A stretch of DNA of 64,000 nucleotides from Lophium mytilinum (Eukaryota; Ascomycota; Dothideomycetes; Mytilinidiales; Mytilinidiaceae), in contig MU004186.1 in assembly GCA_010093605.1 (NCBI GenBank), forward strand, positions 141,765 to 205,764, in the 5' to 3' direction. Positions 1 through 11,593 of the stretch are shown in pieces. Position 1 is the first letter of the stretch. Every line of letters starts with the position of its first letter. The notes under the pieces were generated by a model, which did no database searches, was not told where the DNA came from, and was given only the letters and a program-made list of their open reading frames with translations. The translations under genes and the position numbers were made by a program.

Positions 1-1520
1 AGTTTATAATACTATATAAAAGACTAAAAGAGTTATAAAGAATTATAGTAAGACTATATAATTAATAGAAAGACTAATTAAGGAAGAACTAATTAAGAAA
101 AGACTAATTAGAAAGAAGTACTTGCGCATAGTAAGTATAAAATAGAAAGGCTAAAGTATAATACTAGAAGAAGCTCTATATATAGTTTCTTTTAGAGGAG
201 GGTAGTATTATAGCTATAATATAACCTTTATTATAATATATTTCTAATATATATAATAGCGTTATATACCCTCTAGTATATAATTACTATTATATAACTA
301 GGCTTAGTGCTAGCCTTATCTACCTTTTAGCCGGCGCTCCGCGCCCTTCTTTCTTTCTTATAGCTACTTTATCTATATATACTAATATTAAGTCTTCTCT
401 TATAATCCGCTATTACACTATAATACTATATACTACGCCGCTATTATCTTAAACTCTTTAATTAAGATAAAATAGTTTAAGGGATAGTAGAATAGGCACT
501 CTATTAAGAAGAAATATATTAAGATTATAAAGAAGTTTATTAAGAAGTACTAGTAGAGTAGCTACTATAGTAATATATCTTATCTAGAACTAGAATCTAT
601 ACCTAAGTCTACTCTAACGCCTACGCCTATATCTACGCCTACGCCTATATCTATACTAGCACCTTATATTTAATAGCCTTAAATATATATATCTATATAA
701 AATTATAAGTATATTAAAACTATATATAGTAATAATAATAGTAATAAGCTAGTCTCTAATTTCTATAAAGAATACCTTAATACCTCTACTATACTAATTA
801 TATAGGTATATAGCTAGAAGTTACTTAGTAAGAATAGTATATTAGAGCCTCTTTTTATAGTAGATAAGATAATTCTATAGTAGAATAGTAGATACTATTC
901 TATACTAGACCTAGCCTAGTTTATACTTAATATTTTTATAGTGCCGCCGATATCTAATAACTATAAAAGGTTATTTAGTAGAGTATCTATTATACTAGAG
1001 AGATAATATTAATAGCTTAGAATAGATATACTTAAGGTAAATAAGTACCTAAGGTTAGCCTATAGGCCGGTACTAAAAAATATATTTAATAATAATATAG
1101 GCTATATATAGTTAGGTAGTATATTATATATATTACTAGCTATACTTAAAGTAATAGTAGTAGAATAACTATAGATATTAAAACGCGTAGAGGTATAGTA
1201 TAAGATAGAGAGTAATATTAATAAAAAAGAAGTAGAGAAAAAAGAGGCTATATTAAAAGCTATATTAAAAGAGGTAGTATATAGAGTAGCTAAGAATACT
1301 AAGTTTAATAATAATAACTTATTTATAATAGCTAATAATAACTAGAGAGAGCTATATAAAATAGAAAGGCTAATTAATAGCTATATAAATTAGAGAGTTA
1401 TTAAACCTTAAACTCTAGAATATCTTAGCGCTAAACTATTTTAGAAGGCTACTAACTATTTTAGGTAACCCTTAGCCCTATTATAGAGCTTCTAGAGCTC
1501 CTAGAGCTCTATAGAAATTG
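1..1520 (+). mobile_element. RIP-degraded hAT-family DNA transposon remnant
   Basis: The block is very AT-rich and almost free of CA and TG dinucleotides while TA is in excess, as expected after repeat-induced point mutation. No open frame survives. On the + strand near 895-1075, a broken translation still follows the C-terminal dimerisation region of hAT transposases: a WWNSRY-like segment, then VPPIS, then RLFS, then a segment resembling the usual ERxxL...D..ECLR region, interrupted by TAA and TAG codons where RIP would convert CAA, CAG or TGG-type codons. The left end lies outside the window. The right end is placed near 1520, where base composition returns to normal; I could not define a terminal repeat or target duplication. 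The family assignment rests on this motif string only. Confidence 0.7.
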
Positions 1521-1886
1521 CTATAGATGGAGTGGATTTAAGGCAAAATCCACTCTAGTCCAGTCCAGTTCCTTTACTGCTTCTTAATTCTCTGCCTGCA
1601 GCGCGTACCGATAACGTACTCGCGACCGTCCTTTCCCGAGGGAAGGGAAGCATCTCGGATGTATGTACATGCAACGCGATGCGGCCAGGCGTTGCTAAAA
1701 TGTAGGTGCGCACGAATGCGAAGATGCGCTCATGTATGGAAAGTCATCGGATGATATAAATATGGAGTTTTGAATGGGGCAATTGGCGAACTAGGGCCGG
1801 CGGGGGGGGGCTGGCTGGAAGGGGTTTCCCTGCGTTAGCCTACCTAGACGTGGATCAATCACCTCAACAGAGGCGCGAGGATGATA
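1521..1886. other. Non-coding sequence between hAT remnant and MITE
   Basis: Normal-composition sequence without a supportable gene. A run of eight or more G residues occurs near 1802. The last two bases (1885-1886, TA) are the left target duplication of the adjacent MITE. Confidence 0.5.
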
Positions 1887-2224
1887 CAGTAAACCCCCGT
1901 TATAGTGATACGGGTTTTTTCAAGGGGGTGTATCACTGTATAGAGAGTATCACTGTATCTAATGTCACGTGCTGGAGATTTGTAAGCCAGACGCCTCCTA
2001 AAACACCAAAATTAGGGGGTTCTAGGGAGGGTTAGAGGTACCACGGACCACCCGCCTATACAAAAATCACCCCGGGTTAGTGTGATCTTGGTGAGCCGGG
2101 GCTTATGATACTACAGTAACCAGCTTATTACTATACCCCATACAAAAACGTACGGTCAGCCGAAATATATCACTCTATAGAAAATATCACTGTATCGCGA
2201 AAACACTATAAGGGGGGTTTACTG
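1887..2224. mobile_element. Tc1/mariner-type MITE, 338 bp, with TA target duplication
   Basis: The element starts CAGTAAACCCCCGTTATAGTG and its other end is the inverse complement with one mismatch and one short variation, giving a terminal inverted repeat of about 21 bp. It is bounded by TA at 1885-1886 and TA at 2225-2226, the insertion signature of the Tc1/mariner (pogo/Fot) superfamily. Two subterminal copies of a TATCACT..TATAG..TATCACTGTAT motif (about 1931-1957 and 2167-2195) lie in the same orientation. No transposase is encoded, so it is a non-autonomous element. The interior is not depleted of CA/TG, so it shows no obvious RIP. Confidence 0.75.
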
Positions 2225-2226
2225 TA

Positions 2227-5200
2227 ATTGATGATTGACACCGATAACGACATCTTGCAGTTTGATTATGTGGTGGACTGACCGTTTAAATTCAAACGAG
2301 CACATCATTCCTCGTATTCCGCGTGCCCCCGAAGGAGGCGAGCTACTTACCATACCATACCATACCCACCTGTGAGGTTCTGATCCACGATCCGAGTATA
2401 ATCGGAGTGTTTTTTGTTAGACGTTCCGGCGCGCTGGGCGGCCGCGAGGGTTTGCTGGATGCAGGTTGATTCGGTATGGCAACGTGCAGTCGTCTACTTC
2501 CTTGTTGCCCTACTGGGGCATCCGCGAGAACGGCAGGTTCCGTCACTGTGGAAGCATCTACGACATGCGTGCGAGTACGCGCCAGGTGGTCGAAAGCCGC
2601 GGTGTTCCGTGCTCAGCCCACGAGATTGTGGATCTACCTGTGAGTCTGTTTTTTAGTGGCGCGACAAAAGGTTTCCATGGTGGTTGTGCTGCGCAATCTG
2701 GAGTCATAAGACTGCTGCGTAGGGCCACAGGGCTATGCAGGGCCCGCTGTGCGTAAGCCGCCTCGCCACACCCACAACACTTGCTCTTCTAGATTGCGTA
2801 TAGTAATTGGAACGCTCGCCGCCCCCGTGTCCCAGAAGATTTGCTCCAATCGACCAGTTCCCGCCAGTGAGCGGAGTTTTGGGCCCGTGGTTCGAGGCTG
2901 GCGATGTGCGACGTTGCAACTGCACGTCATGCCCGCGGTGCGTCGCACTGCTGCGTTGGCAGAAAACGTTCATAAGGGAACCGTGGCGGCAACTGGCTGG
3001 AGCTGTGGACGTACGGCATCGTAGGGCTGGTTCGGGTGGGGTCATCTGGAACGCGGCTAGCCAGGCCAGCAGCGCGGGGTTGATTCGACGTGAGCCCAAT
3101 GCTGGCCCGGCCTACGACGACTTCAAAAGATTACTTTAGTGGAGGGGGATGGTGCAGTGGTGGTTTCGGATACCTCCGCGTCGGATCTGGCGGAGCTTGA
3201 ATGGCGACGGGGTGATTTCTTTCTGGTTGCTGAATTACTGCTTAGATTTTGAAAGATTAGAGTACCCTCGAGTCTCTGATTAGGCGCCAAGTTGCAAGTC
3301 ACTCTGAGTGGCACGTTGCAAAATACTAAAAGGAATTAAATTAGTGTATTGGTTAGTCGTCTAAGTAGACACAAGGAAGATGTCGCGTGCTTGAGCAGCC
3401 TCTAGTAAGGACATTTGAGGTAGCGTATAATGAAGATATGGCGATTCCTAGCTGAGGTGTATGATTCGTCGAGTGAAAAGTGGGCGGAGGAAGCAGCGGA
3501 AGCTAAACCCCACGCTGTGGAGGGCGCGTGAAGCGGAAAATCAAAGGTGGCATAGCTGAGCAATCGTGATGAGCCAGAGTGGAGTTAGTGCTGCGAGTTA
3601 GGCGATCAAGGATCAAGCCGTTAACCTGGGCATCCTGCCATGATGATTAGCCGTACGTTATCTATGTACAATGATGAGGGAGATGGGCGTTGGGAGCGGT
3701 GTGAAAGCGAGTGCAGCGCGGGGTGGCGAGAAAACGTCGTGATGGTGGGCTGCCCCTCCGATATCGCATGGCCAAAGCAATTCTATCGAGTCCTGCGCCA
3801 CAGGCAAAACTTGTGGTCGCGCAGTACTTTTGCTCGTCGTGAACATGAACTGGGTACCAATCGCCATGTCACCGGTGGTCTATTCGGTGGCGGGGTGTAC
3901 TCCGTGGAATGTACTCCGTGCTCCGTGGAGGCAGCCCGCAGCCCTCAACCCGTGGAGTAGTTCGACGAGCGGGGTCGACAGTTGACATTGACGTGGCTCA
4001 GAATGCGATGGGTGTGGAGACGCCAAAGCTAATAATCATGAATTCTCAAGATCCTAGATGCCCGGCCTATTTTTTCGCTTGGAAACAGTCTTCTAAGCTC
4101 GGAGGGTCGGGTTGGGATTCGCACTTTGGATGGAGAGTCGGAATAGCATCCTCTACACTAGGAGTATAACCGAATCTAAAGTCAGTGGCATCAGCTGACA
4201 ATCCCTTGCTTCCTGCATAATGTCTTTTACAGAGAAGGTTCGCTCTTCGGCGCGGAGGATCCGGAATTCTAATCCCGTCGCAAGGTCTCGTTCGGGGTTT
4301 GGACGAGCCGTGGGGTTCGTACGAAAGCAGGTTTCTTGCGCATATTTAACGCATTTCGGCGTCCAAGATCGTATCCGCGTCGAAACTGACAAGGCTGTGT
4401 ATCCGGCTTACGGGCTCTCCTCCTGAGCGCACCTACAGATGCGCTGACACGAATCAGTAGCGAGGTTCTAATGCCTTTTTGAAAAAGATATGCTGTGATA
4501 GAAAATGAAAGCGGTGACTTTGGCCGTCAGCTAGTGCACGGCCCGCCATTGAGTTTTCGGTGGCTTTTCCCCGCAAAATTGGGGCGCGAACCATGGCCTT
4601 TGCGGTGGCAGAATAAGGTGTTTTGTGCGGGGGGGTCATTCGTCGACGTAACGAGTTGCCAGCAGCCAGCATCCAATGGCAGAAATGAGCCGCGCACGGT
4701 CTGGATAGTGGCGCATCGGATGGCGAAAGCCGTTGACGCCGAACGTCTCTGGGCAGATGGTTTCATATCCAGAGAGAAGCCGTGAACGAGGACGCTCGCT
4801 GATGTTGGGTGCAGGAGGGCATTTTAGTTAGTCAAGAGTTCCACTCAAGATCGGATCGGTCGTTAAAATTGATCCGAAATTTGTAAAGTGATTCGTGAGT
4901 CGCGCTACCGAGGCTAGTGTGCTTTTCCAGGCTTGGTGTTGAAACTTGCCATGACATGGACATGGGAAAGTGTGTTTCCGTAGAGGACTCGGTTGGAGGC
5001 TATGTGGGGGGCCCGTTCAATGCGCAGTCAATTGTCCTGCTCGACCTCACAAAAATAGGCGTTTGACGAGTATGCAGCTTGGTCCTGATCATTGGAGGCT
5101 GTGAGAGACAGGCTGTACGGGAGCAAAGTTGGCAGGAGGATCAGATCAAGATGGCCAGCGGCTCTGATAGACGGTTTATACTCCGTACCTGGACGGCAGC

Positions 5201-6145
5201 GCTCAGGGGGCCGCTTCTCGACGTGATATCTTTGCGAGCACGGATTTCGGGTGGGACGTAATCGTGGCTGAGGCGGAAATTCTTGGCCAAAGCCGTTTTT
5301 TAGCGGGCTCCTTGGGATCAGCCCTCGAGAAGGCGATCGATGTGGTGGAACGCGCACCGCATGCCTAGCGCCAGGCGGTCAACAAGTCTCATCTCCGCTG
5401 ACGGCGAGTGGCTGCTTTCTGCCGGATGAAAATTTTACGGGCCTCAGCGGCTCGCAGTGGAGATAGCAGCTCCACCACCCTCTGCCATGCCGGCCGCCCC
5501 CCCGGCCTGAAATCGAAGACTAGACCCCACCTGCTCCATCTGTTTAGAGCGCGCGCAGTATACGAGCTCAGGATGCGTTTCAGGCAGCCGTTGCAGCCGT
5601 GAGAGTTGAAGTGGGCTCCGAATTCGCCAGACGAGGCCCATGTTTGCGATAAGGGTCCAGCTTTTGAAGTCCGTTTTAGGTATTTCGGGAGCATCGACCG
5701 ATCCCTCGGATGGGTGAGCCGTGGTTCATTGTTGTGGTCGAGGTGCTTACAACGACAACAGCCCAGTATGGCGTCGTCGAGGGAGCGGATCGCGATAAGC
5801 TCCGGCTCAGCTCACGCCCTCCGCGAAAATATAATTAGGTTCAGCCACCAACCCGATGCGGGCCTGAATCGCATTCAATACCTCACCTCAGCCCTTCTCG
5901 GAGAGTGGGACAAGATATGTGTCCGTTGGGGTAGCCGCGCGCAACCTACGGCGCGGTCAACAACACCAAAGCCTCGCCGCCGGGTCTCGCCATGTCCTGC
6001 CACGACTGTGGATAAGCTGCGCCGGGTCCGTCTCAGGCGCTGAGCATGCTGCGACCAGCAGGTGTCTCAAACGCAGCCTGGCCGGTGTCTTCTGCATGCA
6101 GCAGAGGCAGGGAGAATGCGGGGAAGAGGAGGCCTCGTCTGAGGA
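2227..6145. other. Gene-poor accessory sequence, no supportable gene
   Basis: About 3.9 kb of mid-GC sequence between two transposons. Open frames are short (up to about 145 codons), overlap on both strands and match no family I recognise. I saw no consistent splice signals linking them. It is not visibly RIP-mutated. The sequence continues on the far side of the Mutator-like element at 9544, because the 9-bp target duplication shows the two flanks were once contiguous. Confidence 0.5.
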
Positions 6146-6357
6146 GGGCAACAGAATAGAATGCCAGTAGCTTGGCGCATTTTGTATTACAATGCCAGAA
6201 AACGCCACGTAGATAATAAAGGACCGAGGCCATGCTAATACAGGCCTAGAAGCTAGCTTCTAAGCTTAATTAAGTACACCCCCCATTCTCTACTATCTAT
6301 AAGGCGTTTTCTAGCATTATACAACTATATATAGGCCTTAGCGTAGTATTAAACCTT
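6146..6357 (+). repeat. Left terminal inverted repeat of Mutator-like element
   Basis: It pairs with 9322-9534 in inverse orientation over about 212 bp with only a few C/T and G/A differences. The outer part is intact; the inner half is RIP-affected. Confidence 0.85.
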
Positions 6358-9321
6358 AATTTTATAATATATATAATTGGCCGCTACTAGCGCACCTCTA
6401 TAGAATATAAGGAAATTAATAAAATTAGCCTAGTATACTTTAACTAAGGGAAAATAGCCTATAGGACTATAAAAATAGCCTATATTCTCTAGTATTAGCA
6501 TCTAAATATATAGAAATAGATAAAAACTCTATTTCTCTATTAAAAATTATCTAATTTTAATTAAAATTAAATAGTTAGAAAGCCTCTATACTTACGCCTA
6601 CTACGCGTATTATACTCTATTTCTCTATAGATTCTATACTTATTTCTAATAGTTACTCTTCTATCTAAATAGCGGTTACTAAATTACTTTCTTTTACGCT
6701 GCGTAGGGCCTAATTACTTCTTTTTTAGAGGCGGAAAAGAGGTAGAACTTAGTAGAAGGTTATTAACTCTTATAGGCTATATTATATAATATTCTAGTAA
6801 GCCCTCTATAAGTATAGAGGCGTAGCTATTTCTCTATATATAGGTTTTATATATATAGCCGTAGTAGCTACCTATATACCTGCCTATAATATAGATAATA
6901 GCTATTATATAGTAGTAAGAAAACTAGTAATTTTAAAACTCTCTATAGATGTATTTCTTTCTATTAAGCCTTATAATATACACTATAGCGTTAAAGTAAT
7001 ACTATACTATAGCCATATAGTTATAGTAATTAAATACTATATATATATTTATCTAGTAGTAATAGCCTAAGGCCTTATAGAGGTTACGCTTTAAAAGCTT
7101 CTACCTAAATAGTATAAAGAATAGAATATTACTCTATACTTTACCCGGCGGCAGCCTTATAAGCTTAATAGAATAAGCTATAGCTATAGCGTATCTCTTA
7201 GCGCGTATCTCTATTACGCGGCCCTATAGTAATACTAAAAGGTATAAAGTTAATAGCTCTTAGTTATTTCTAATTATTAAATTAAAGGACTTATTTACGC
7301 CGCTTATAATATAGCTAAAGCGTATAGTAATAATATTCTTTATTACCTATTAGCATAAGTCTATAGCCTTAATATAGGCTGCGGCGGTAGGCCTAAGAAA
7401 TATAATCTTAGCTATTAAGGCGTTAAATTTAACCTAGTTAGCGGTAAGGGTAAGCTTAAAGAAGAGCTTTAAGTAGGCAGTTCTATAGTGCTTCCTAATA
7501 TTCTCTAATAGGTGCTAGACGCAGTAGATACTATAGTAGTAAGAAAGAAGGCTATTAATAGTGTTCTAGAGGCCTTTATTATAATTGCTATAAAAAAAAT
7601 AGTATAAGTAGATAGATTTTTAATAGATCTATTAATAAGAATAGTATAGTTATAGAGACTATAAAATTTAGTATAGAAATTAACTGCGGCATTAAGAAGT
7701 ATATAGAAGGAAATTAAGAGGTATAGATACTATTATAAACGGGTATATAGAAATTAAAAGAAGGCTATTATAATTTTTATTTATATCTATATATTATTTA
7801 TTATAATAGGACCTTATATATAAACTATGCAATTTCTTACTAAAATTAACGCGTTTTAACTTAATGTCCCTGCTATAAATAAATATATAGATATCTACTT
7901 AAAAATTATTAATAAATAATAAAAATTAAACTTATAAGTAGATAGTCTATACTCCGGCTATATTAAGCTATAGTAGAGCTTTCTTTAGCTTCCTTATAAA
8001 CTACACCTATATCTTATTATTTTTACTCTCTATAATAGCCTAGGTAAGTAGATAGACCTTATTATTCTAGTCTCTTTCTATTATAATTAGTACTATATTC
8101 TTATACCTATTTCTTAGATATATTCTATTAAGGCTAAGCTAGTTAAGGCTAAAGATAAGAAAGGTTCTACTCTTCTTAGGGTATATAAAGACGCGCTAGA
8201 AGGCACCGCAGTAGAGAACTAGATTAGTAGTAATACTAGAATTCTTAACCTCTAGGCGCTCTAAGTACTTTAGAATCTTTATATAGTTATTCTCTATAGA
8301 CCTCTTATTATTACCGCATATTATTAGGCGCGCCCAGCGCGCCTAGAAGTTATTAATTAGGCCTTCTAGGTATATAGAGGCTAGCGCCTAAATATTACCT
8401 ATTAGTATTTTATAGGTAATAGAGCTAAGAAGAGGGAGATTCTCTACTAAGTATATTAATTATAACTACTCTATGCACTTTAAAGAGGGCGCGCTAATAT
8501 AGTAATACTTATTAGTAAGCTTTTAAACCTCTATAGTATTATTAACTTACTAAGTTATATAGAGATGCTATAGGTATAGTATAGTAGTACTATATTATAG
8601 GTTAATTTAAGTTCTATTACTTATAAGAATCTTAATTCTCTATTCTTTCTCTATAGTAACCTTATAGTAGATCTTCTTAATCTTCTAGAAGGTACTATAG
8701 GCCTTACTAACTTAAGAAATACTAGAGGACTCTATAGCAATAATAATAGAGAGAATAGAAAGTATAAAGCTTAATAGTAAGACTATAGAATAATAGTAAG
8801 GCTATAGAATAATAGTAAGGCTATATAAGAGGCTATATAAGCTAGAAAGAATAAATTAAGGCCTTTAAAAAGGTATAAGAAGGGCCTTTATATAGTAAGT
8901 TCTTACGGCTTTATAGTATTAAAATCTATTAATTTTTTATTACTTTTTTATTACTAATACAGCGTAGAAAGATAGATAGATAATTTCTTAGTATAGCTAC
9001 TATAAAATATAGTCTAGAGCTCTTCTAACTAGATAAGGCCTATAAAGCTATTAAATCTACTTCTCTATAGCTTTCTATAGCGTAGTAGCTTATCTATATT
9101 CTTAATAACTTAACCTATATATCTATTACCTATTTAGGTAGTTTAGGTACTTATTAAGCGCCTCTAGAAGGGCCTTAGAGGCGCCTATCTATTAGAAATA
9201 TATAGCTAGAAGCCTGCTATATTTAAGGCTATATTAATAGGCTAGTAGCTTATAAGAATACTAGTAATATAACTAGTAGTATAATAAGCCGCATATTATA
9301 TATAGGCCTGCATATAAGGGT

Positions 9322-9534
9322 AAGGTTTTAATACTATACTAAGGCCTATATATAGTTGTATAATGCTAGAAAACACCTTATAGATAGTAGAGGACGGGGG
9401 GTGTACTTAATTAAGCTTAGAAGCTAGCTTCTAGGCCTGTATTGGCATGGCCTCGGTCCTTTATTATCTACGTGGCGTTTTCTGGCATTGTAATACAAAA
9501 TGCGCCAAGCTACTGGCATTCTATTCTGTTGCCC
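9322..9534 (-). repeat. Right terminal inverted repeat of Mutator-like element
   Basis: Inverse copy of 6146-6357. It is followed directly by the second copy of the 9-bp target duplication at 9535-9543. Confidence 0.85.
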
Positions 9535-9543
9535 GTCTGAGGA

Positions 9544-10790
9544 CATGGATGAGGTCGTGAGACGGCGTGAAGGCGTACGCAGCCAATTGCAAGCCCTGCC
9601 GTGCAAGAAGGCCACGGGAGAGCTCTGCAGACGGAGGGGTCTGAAGGCTTGCTCTCAGCGTCGGGAGGCTCTTTGTCGGAGGAGCTGAAATTAAGGCACT
9701 CCCGTTGCCGCAAGCGTGTGCGGAATCCTGAAAAAGTTCGCGATGGCTGCTCGCGGGCAAGCGTGTCAAATGCCATGGTTAGACGGGCGCTTGAGACGCG
9801 GCCTCAACACCACGACGGCTCGCTTGCACAGGCCAAGCAGCATCTCCGACGCTGATGTGCATCCCTGGTCCCAGCACGCCGGCTGCACGTCGTGCAGGGA
9901 GAGGGTGGCTCACGCATGGCTCGAGGGGCTGATTGGCGGAGCGCCTTGACCGCCTTTTCGCGAGGCCCGGGGTCGCGAGCAGATCTTCGCCGTTCTTTGC
10001 CACAGCCTGGAGGGGTGTTTTTAGAGCGGAGGATCGCGATGGCGGGTGGTGTTGAGGCGTGGTGCTTCAGGTACAGTGCCGCCACGCCAGGCACTTCCGC
10101 CAGGACGCTGCTCCAGAGGACGAACAGCCTTGCGGGCGGCCAGGGCTCAATTGAAACGGCAGGAGGCGGCACAATATTCGTGATTGCGGTGGTGGCATGA
10201 CATCATGCCAGAGAAATGCGCACCCGTTCGCGAGCAGGTCATTTCGCTGCCAAGTTGTGGCGATGACTAAGGGGAGCGGCTCTCCCTCGCGACGGGCCCA
10301 ATGCGACACCGGCAGCCTCAGCGTGCGGAGGCTGTCAACGTGGGTGGGTGGAGAGTGGAGGTGCGCTGACGCCCCGTAAACGGCGGAGCGTGAAGGCGAA
10401 AAAGCAGGTCTCATAAGGTCACTCCACGTCGCTGTCGAACCTTGGAATGAGCGTTCCGCGCGGCGCCGTCGAGGCCGGCGTCATCATGCGATAGAGGCAG
10501 GCCTGGCAGGGCTTCGTCGCACCGTTTTGGCGGCATCGTGCTGTGCCGGGCGATTGAACGAGGTGGCCTTTCGGTGCGGCTTCATAAGGCGCTGTACAAA
10601 CCCGCGAGCATTGTATTCGCGTGTAGCTGCATCTCCAGCCCCGTCGCCTACATTCACCTTCCGGCTTCCCCCCTCCAGCAGCCTTCAAAGGCCGATGCCG
10701 CTCGCCGCCGACTGCAACCCGCGTCGATAGCACACTCGGCCGGTGTTGCACGCCTGCTCTCACTGCAGATAGCTCCCCCGTCGCGCTAAG
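9544..10790. other. Gene-poor sequence, continuation of 2227-6145
   Basis: GC-rich sequence with short overlapping open frames on both strands and no recognisable product. It joins the sequence left of the Mutator-like element if the transposon is removed. Confidence 0.45.
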
Positions 10791-11593
10791 GTGCCCTGGT
10801 CGTGCCCCCGGTCTGTTGGGGTGCTTGGTGGATCAAGCCATCTTGCTTTGCGCCCGCGCCAGCCTTGATTCGCCTGGGTACGAGCGAGTCTCGACAGAGG
10901 CAAGCCGGGGCCATATCGACCTCGCAGGCCTGGCTGCCCCAATAATCCCAAGCCTGCCTTCCAACCACCATAACCCTCAACCCTCCTCTCTCCCCGACCA
11001 TCCTCCTCACCCATTCTCTAGGCCTCTGCCAGCCTGTCCCGCTACATACAAAGGCCCTCGCGTTCGCGGATCCACACTCCCTAACGACCACGCCGGCCTC
11101 GGTGGCGCCTTATCAAACAAAGCAGCTTTGTTGCTGATTTATCAGTCCACCCCCAGCAGAGGCAGCAGAGAACCACCGGATCCCCCGGCCTCGCTTTCCT
11201 CGACGACAATTCACCTCATTGTCGCTTGGGCTTTTCAACCCCGCCTCTACCAGCCGTACACGCAGCGTCCTCGCCGACACAGCTTTCACTAGCTGTGCCT
11301 CCGCCTGTGTATTCACCTCAGCGGCTTATCACGAGCGTCTCCGCCCTCCAGACGCCGGCACCCCATATCATGTTGGTCTCCTTCTCTTTTGCTCTGCTTT
11401 CAGCACCAAACACCGCCTCACCACCACCTGCACTCCTTCCTCGCATCACTGACTTCCCAAACCACCACCTCGCTAACCGCTTCGGCCTGTCTGCAGTCAG
11501 TATCTGTTTTAATACTCTCTTTAATGCCCTGGAAATCCTAAACGTCTCCCACCTCATTCGATCAACTTCTTCGACTCCCTAGAAGTCGACCGG
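10791..11593 (+). promoter_or_regulatory. Promoter and pyrimidine-rich leader of the GAC1-like gene
   Basis: The stretch before the GAC1-like start is rich in C and T on the + strand, as is usual for fungal core promoters and 5' leaders. It contains several short upstream ATG frames. A 6-bp inverted repeat (TCGACT at 11571-11576, AGTCGA at 11584-11589) sits just before the start codon. The transcription start cannot be placed from sequence alone. Confidence 0.4.

Larger units (their letters stand above)
6146..9534. mobile_element. Mutator-like DNA transposon, RIP-mutated, about 3.39 kb
   Basis: Long terminal inverted repeats of about 212 bp (6146-6357 and 9322-9534) begin GGGCAACAGAATAG. The element is flanked by a perfect 9-bp direct repeat, GTCTGAGGA, at 6137-6145 and 9535-9543. 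Repeats longer than 100 bp with a 9-bp target duplication are diagnostic of Mutator-like elements. The interior is AT-rich and nearly free of CA/TG, so any transposase gene is destroyed and I could not recognise MULE domains in it. Mismatches between the two terminal repeats are transitions, as RIP would produce. The outermost 90-100 bp of each repeat keep normal composition. Confidence 0.85.

Noticed and set aside
2704-3139. Overlapping 110-131 codon frames on both strands
   Set aside because: No family resemblance, and frames are open on both strands, as expected from GC composition.
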